Assembly (NCBI RefSeq): GCF_028551255.1
Contig: NZ_CP117030.1
Span: 62,001 to 126,000, forward strand
Length of the DNA: 64,000 nt
Source of the DNA: Vibrio tubiashii
GTDB lineage: Bacteria; Pseudomonadota; Gammaproteobacteria; Enterobacterales; Vibrionaceae
Reading direction: 5' to 3'
Shown here piece after piece: positions 61,485 to 64,000 of the stretch. Position numbers and translations under genes: made by a program. Position 1 is the stretch's first letter; each line of letters opens with the position of its first letter. The notes beneath the pieces are model-generated. The model had not been told where the DNA came from, made no database searches, and saw only the letters and a list, made by a program, of their open reading frames with translations.

Positions 61485-63212
61485 TTACAGTTGACTGCTA
61501 ATCCTCTCGATCTCCTCACGCCAATCTTGCTGCAGGTTGGGCTTTTGATGTTTAGGTTTACGCTGAAGATCTTCTTCAAGTAACGTTTCTAGCTCTATCA
61601 AACGCTCCAACAGTTGCTCTTCGCTAGTTAGCTTTCCATCGAAGGGATTCAACTCCTGTTGGTTATCTGGTGCTTGAACAGCTAACGCTGTGTCAGGATG
61701 TTCGGCTATCTGTTGATACACCTCTTCAGCACTTAGGTATTCGGTCAATGTACCATTGTTGATTAACCAGAAACGATTGCAGCTTTGTTCAATGAGGCTA
61801 CGGTCGTGGCTGACAATGAGTGCTGCACCATTAAACTCATTTAAAGTCGTAATCAGCTCTTCTTTGCCTTCCATATCCAAGTGGTTGGTTGGCTCATCAA
61901 GAAACAACAGATGGTACTTCGCAAGGGTTAAGCCGATAAACAATAAGCGAGCACGCTCACCGCCACTGAGTGAAGCCACATCTTGGTTGTGCCTCGCATA
62001 CTCAAAGCCTGCACCAATCAGCGAACGCTTAGCTAACTCACTACTCACGGATGAAAAAGTCTGTAAGGCGTCGCTTATAGTGTCAGTGTCTTTCAGCTGC
62101 TTGAGAGACTGGTCGTAGTATCCTAAGCGACACCTGTCATGGAAGGTGACAGCTTGTGAGCTCAATGGGTTTATCTCAGCGAGATAATGTCGGTAAAGTT
62201 GGTTAAGCAGGGTTGATTTACCGAAGCCATTACTTCCTAAAACTGCAATTCTGTCGCCACTTTTTACGCGCATTTCTACCATTTTAAATAGATGGAAATG
62301 GCTATCAGGAGGCGTAACGCTAAACTCGCCGGTTTCAAGCAGTCGGTTGGCAGGCAGAGCTTCACCTTGCAATATAAGCTGCCAAGGTGTGCCTTCTGTC
62401 AGCTTTGTTTGAGCTTCCTCCAAGCGCTCTTTTCTCGCGAACATGGTTTTTGCTTTACGGGCGAGATCTTCGTTGTCATAAACCTTACCCCAGGTCGCGA
62501 GCCGTTTGGCACTTTTCTCTATTCGGTCTATCTCTTTTTGCTCATTGGCATGTCGAGCTTGGTCTTGCCGATCTTTCTCACACAGTGCGGCTCTTGCTTG
62601 AGTGCAAGGTAGAGCAAAATGATGAAGAGATTGATCTCGCATGACCCAAGTCGTATTTGTCACTCGATCCAGCAAGGTTTGGTCGTGTGAAACCAAGACA
62701 AAAGAGCCTTTCCAATTGGAGAGAAACTGCTCTAGCCAAAGTAACGAAGGTAAGTCTAAGTGGTTACTTGGCTCATCGAGAAGCAGTAAGTCTGGCTGAT
62801 TGATAATGGCTCTCGCAATAAGCAATCGCATCTGCTGACCGCCACTGCAATTGGCGACAGGCATATCTTGCTCAGAGTCAGAAAAACCAAGCTCGGCTAG
62901 CACCAGTTCAGCGCGCCAGTCGTCATCGACGCTTAATGTTTCGGCTAAAGCTTCACGGATACTTTGGCTATAAAGGTGCTCAGGAACATGTTGCTCTACA
63001 TAGCTCATAAGGCAATGAGTTGCTTTGGCTATGTGACCTTCGGTTGGTTCGTATTGACCATTGAGTAGCTTCAATAGCGAGCTTTTGCCACAGCCGTTAT
63101 GACCAATGAGTCCGATTTTATCACCACGATTAAGGGTGAAGGTTAGCGCTTTAAACAGCGGGTTTGAGGTGTAAGAAAGAGTTAGTGATTGTGCAGTTAA
63201 ATAAGTACTCAT
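61485..63212 (-). CDS. ABC-F family ATPase (translation or antibiotic-protection type)
   Basis: This 575-residue soluble protein is a tandem ABC ATPase without membrane segments. NBD1 has Walker A GHNGCGKSS, signature CSGGQQMRLL and Walker B DLLLLDEPSNHLDL. NBD2 has GSNGFGKST, LSGGERARLL and HLLFLDEPTNHLDM. A charged linker rich in Lys/Arg/Glu (about residues 235-285, RIEKSAKRLATWGKVYDNEDLARKAKTM) separates them. The DEPTNHLD pattern defines ABC-F proteins that act on the ribosome: some protect it from antibiotics, others are translation factors. The start codon is preceded by a weak TTGAG site that lies inside a predicted attenuator; see the leader ORF. Which subclass it is cannot be settled from motifs. 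Confidence 0.9.
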   Translation of the reverse strand: MSTYLTAQSLTLSYTSNPLFKALTFTLNRGDKIGLIGHNGCGKSSLLKLLNGQYEPTEGHIAKATHCLMSYVEQHVPEHLYSQSIREALAETLSVDDDWRAELVLAELGFSDSEQDMPVANCSGGQQMRLLIARAIINQPDLLLLDEPSNHLDLPSLLWLEQFLSNWKGSFVLVSHDQTLLDRVTNTTWVMRDQSLHHFALPCTQARAALCEKDRQDQARHANEQKEIDRIEKSAKRLATWGKVYDNEDLARKAKTMFARKERLEEAQTKLTEGTPWQLILQGEALPANRLLETGEFSVTPPDSHFHLFKMVEMRVKSGDRIAVLGSNGFGKSTLLNQLYRHYLAEINPLSSQAVTFHDRCRLGYYDQSLKQLKDTDTISDALQTFSSVSSELAKRSLIGAGFEYARHNQDVASLSGGERARLLFIGLTLAKYHLLFLDEPTNHLDMEGKEELITTLNEFNGAALIVSHDRSLIEQSCNRFWLINNGTLTEYLSAEEVYQQIAEHPDTALAVQAPDNQQELNPFDGKLTSEEQLLERLIELETLLEEDLQRKPKHQKPNLQQDWREEIERISSQL

Positions 63213-63218
63213 AATTTT

Positions 63219-63368
63219 CTCAAGAATTTGGGGCGCAAAAGGCCGTTGTCTGTGCTGACAATAATTCTTCGAGCTTGAGGGAAAGTACTCGGGGACGTTA
63301 TTCGTCTATAGTTGATATTTCGCTCAAGTCGAGATTATCGCAGCGCGATATCTAAAACTCTTGAGCGA
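63219..63368 (-). promoter_or_regulatory. Putative translational attenuator of the ABC-F gene
   Basis: On the minus strand four segments can pair in alternative ways. Segment 1 is inside the leader ORF (63368-63360). Segment 2 is at the leader stop (63338-63318). Segment 3 is at 63284-63261. Segment 4 overlaps the ABC-F ribosome site (63228-63219). 1:2 gives TCGCTCAAG/CTTGAGCGA (9 bp). 2:3 gives CTTGAG/CTCAAG extended by TCGA and ATAAT/ATTAT on one side and GAAA/TTTC on the other (about 19 bp with small bulges). 3:4 gives CTCGAAGAATT/AATTCTTGAG with one bulge, which would bury the ribosome site. This is the 1:2 + 3:4 versus 2:3 logic of Erm-type leaders. It was worked out by hand; no energies were computed. 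Confidence 0.65.
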
Positions 63369-63415
63369 GCCTTCATGCCATAAAAGCGTGGGTTGATTGA
63401 ACACCACAAAGACAT
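63335..63415 (-). CDS. 26-codon leader peptide upstream of the ABC-F gene
   Basis: This short ORF has a near-perfect ribosome site (AAGGAGG, 5 nt from the ATG at 63415) and a TATAAC -10-like box about 20 nt upstream of the start (63439-63434). The peptide starts MSLWCSINPRFYGMKARSR and ends IALR. The Arg-rich stretch and LR at the stop recall drug-sensing arrest peptides, without proof. Its 3' half contains attenuator segment 1 and its stop lies in segment 2. The strength of its ribosome site contrasts with the weak one of the ABC-F gene, as in known attenuators. Confidence 0.7.
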   Translation of the reverse strand: MSLWCSINPRFYGMKARSRVLDIALR

Positions 63416-63612
63416 AAATTCCTCCTTAAGTTAGTTATAAAAGTGTTGCCACTTTCGGTTATTCGTTGATGAGCATTTTAGCGCCATTGTCACCAATGTA
63501 CAGAAAACTATCAGGGTTCAAGATAGCTTCGTGATAACAATCATAGGCTTATACTTTTGGCTTACGCCTCATCTCTCAACCCTGAATTTATAAATTTGGG
63601 AGGATTCACACC

Positions 63613-63699
63613 ATGTTGCTGTTGATAAAATCACCAAATACACATCCCAGACAAGGAGTCACCTGTGAATCAACGTCAGTCACAACAGCAAGAGTTTGA
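63613..63699 (+). CDS. Possible 28-residue upstream ORF overlapping the kinase-like start
   Basis: An ATG at 63613 has GGGAGGA well placed before it and reads 28 codons (MLLLIKSPNTHPRQGVTC...) through the GTG start of the next gene in another frame. It may be a regulatory overlapping uORF or chance. No protein-like features are seen. Confidence 0.3.
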   Translation: MLLLIKSPNTHPRQGVTCESTSVTTARV

Positions 63700-64000
63700 C
63701 CTAAGTGAACGTAACCTAATTGTCGGTTGCGCTAAGCAATGTCCTATTTCTCCCGAGTTATTGGCAGCCACCACTGCTGACTCTGATTACGTTGTCGACA
63801 CCTTTCAAAGTGGACTAACCGCAGAAGTGTTTCGCGTTCGTTTTGATGGCAAAGATTACACTCTGAAGAAAAAGCGCCCAGAGGCGAAAGTGAAAAACCT
63901 CGATGGTCAGTACTCCTTCCTTAACGAAGTCCAACGCCGTTTCGATATTCAGCAGCAAAAAGACGATATGAGCACTTCGCAAGATTTCGAGTGCATAGTG
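63665..64000 (+). CDS. Kinase-like protein, 3' end outside window
   Basis: The forward frame from GTG 63665 (AAGGAG six bases before) is open to the window end, 112 codons. It contains DSDYVVDTFQSGLTAEVFRVRFDGKDYTLKKKRPEA, read as a Gly-loop strand followed by the phosphate-binding Lys (TLKKK). This is the N-lobe of a protein-kinase/aminoglycoside-phosphotransferase fold; the catalytic HxD lies beyond the window. Substrate unknown. The 249-bp gap before it holds the ABC-F leader promoter on the other strand and the small upstream ORF; nothing else is evident. Confidence 0.72.
   Translation, partial: MNQRQSQQQEFDLSERNLIVGCAKQCPISPELLAATTADSDYVVDTFQSGLTAEVFRVRFDGKDYTLKKKRPEAKVKNLDGQYSFLNEVQRRFDIQQQKDDMSTSQDFECIV

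Overview
The window reads as a chromosomal segment of a marine gammaproteobacterium, almost certainly a Vibrio. It has moderate GC, very dense coding, many Vibrio-type orthologues (RlhA, MdtL-YidZ, GloA-NemA, DUF3297, DUF2975 plus a small HTH protein) and an extra peptide deformylase paralogue. I see no rRNA, tRNA, CRISPR, prophage or full insertion sequence; the only mobile-looking item is a 269-bp MITE-like element at 17270-17538. The mix of catabolic operons, each with its own regulator, would suit the second chromosome, but that is inference.

Layout. 1-6970: an FtsX/LolD-type ABC exporter (first gene cut by the window edge), GNAT, DUF3297, the rRNA hydroxylase RlhA, and a GntR(YtrA)-ABC operon with a perfect palindromic operator over its promoter. 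7037-18983: a large catabolic cluster (RpiR regulator, D-amino-acid dehydratase-like enzyme, D-aminoacylase-like deacetylase, two RidA proteins, sodium:solute symporter, KDG kinase, KDPG aldolase, secreted GH20 hexosaminidase, beta-propeller lactonase). Together these form a complete paper route from C1-oxidised chitin (N-acetylglucosaminic acid) to pyruvate and glyceraldehyde-3-phosphate. 19053-27408: a small protein, a chemoreceptor-hemerythrin fusion, a LysR/haloalkane-dehalogenase/SDR cluster, lipoproteins, a second Def, GNAT, and a TIR-like protein.

27625-38742: a DctB/PgtB-like histidine kinase and an NtrC-class regulator are followed by a periplasmic glycerophosphodiesterase, a PhnDCEE-type ABC importer and a secreted alkylsulfatase-like metallohydrolase. 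Near-identical -24/-12 (sigma-54) promoters precede the phosphodiesterase and the importer, so the two-component pair most likely drives both. 38880-39439 holds two tandem paralogous small proteins with duplicated leaders. 39470-51362 is a mixture: HAD, mdtL-yidZ, nucleotidyltransferase, cupin, HD hydrolase, DMT exporter, gloA-nemA, TrmH methyltransferase, serine hydrolase with divergent LysR, and GNAT.

51587-55460: an AraC regulator and two hydrolase units that share a 32-bp promoter element (29/32 identical). 55618-61450: ferredoxin, a COG2509 flavoprotein, DUF2975/HTH, a BLUF photoreceptor, an MBL hydrolase and a periplasmic binding protein. 61485-63415: an ABC-F ATPase preceded by an unlisted 26-codon leader ORF and four complementary RNA segments arranged as an Erm-type translational attenuator. 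The window ends inside a kinase-like gene.

The two observations I rate highest are the oxidised-chitin cluster and the ABC-F attenuator. All functions are read from motifs and context; no search or folding calculation was run.
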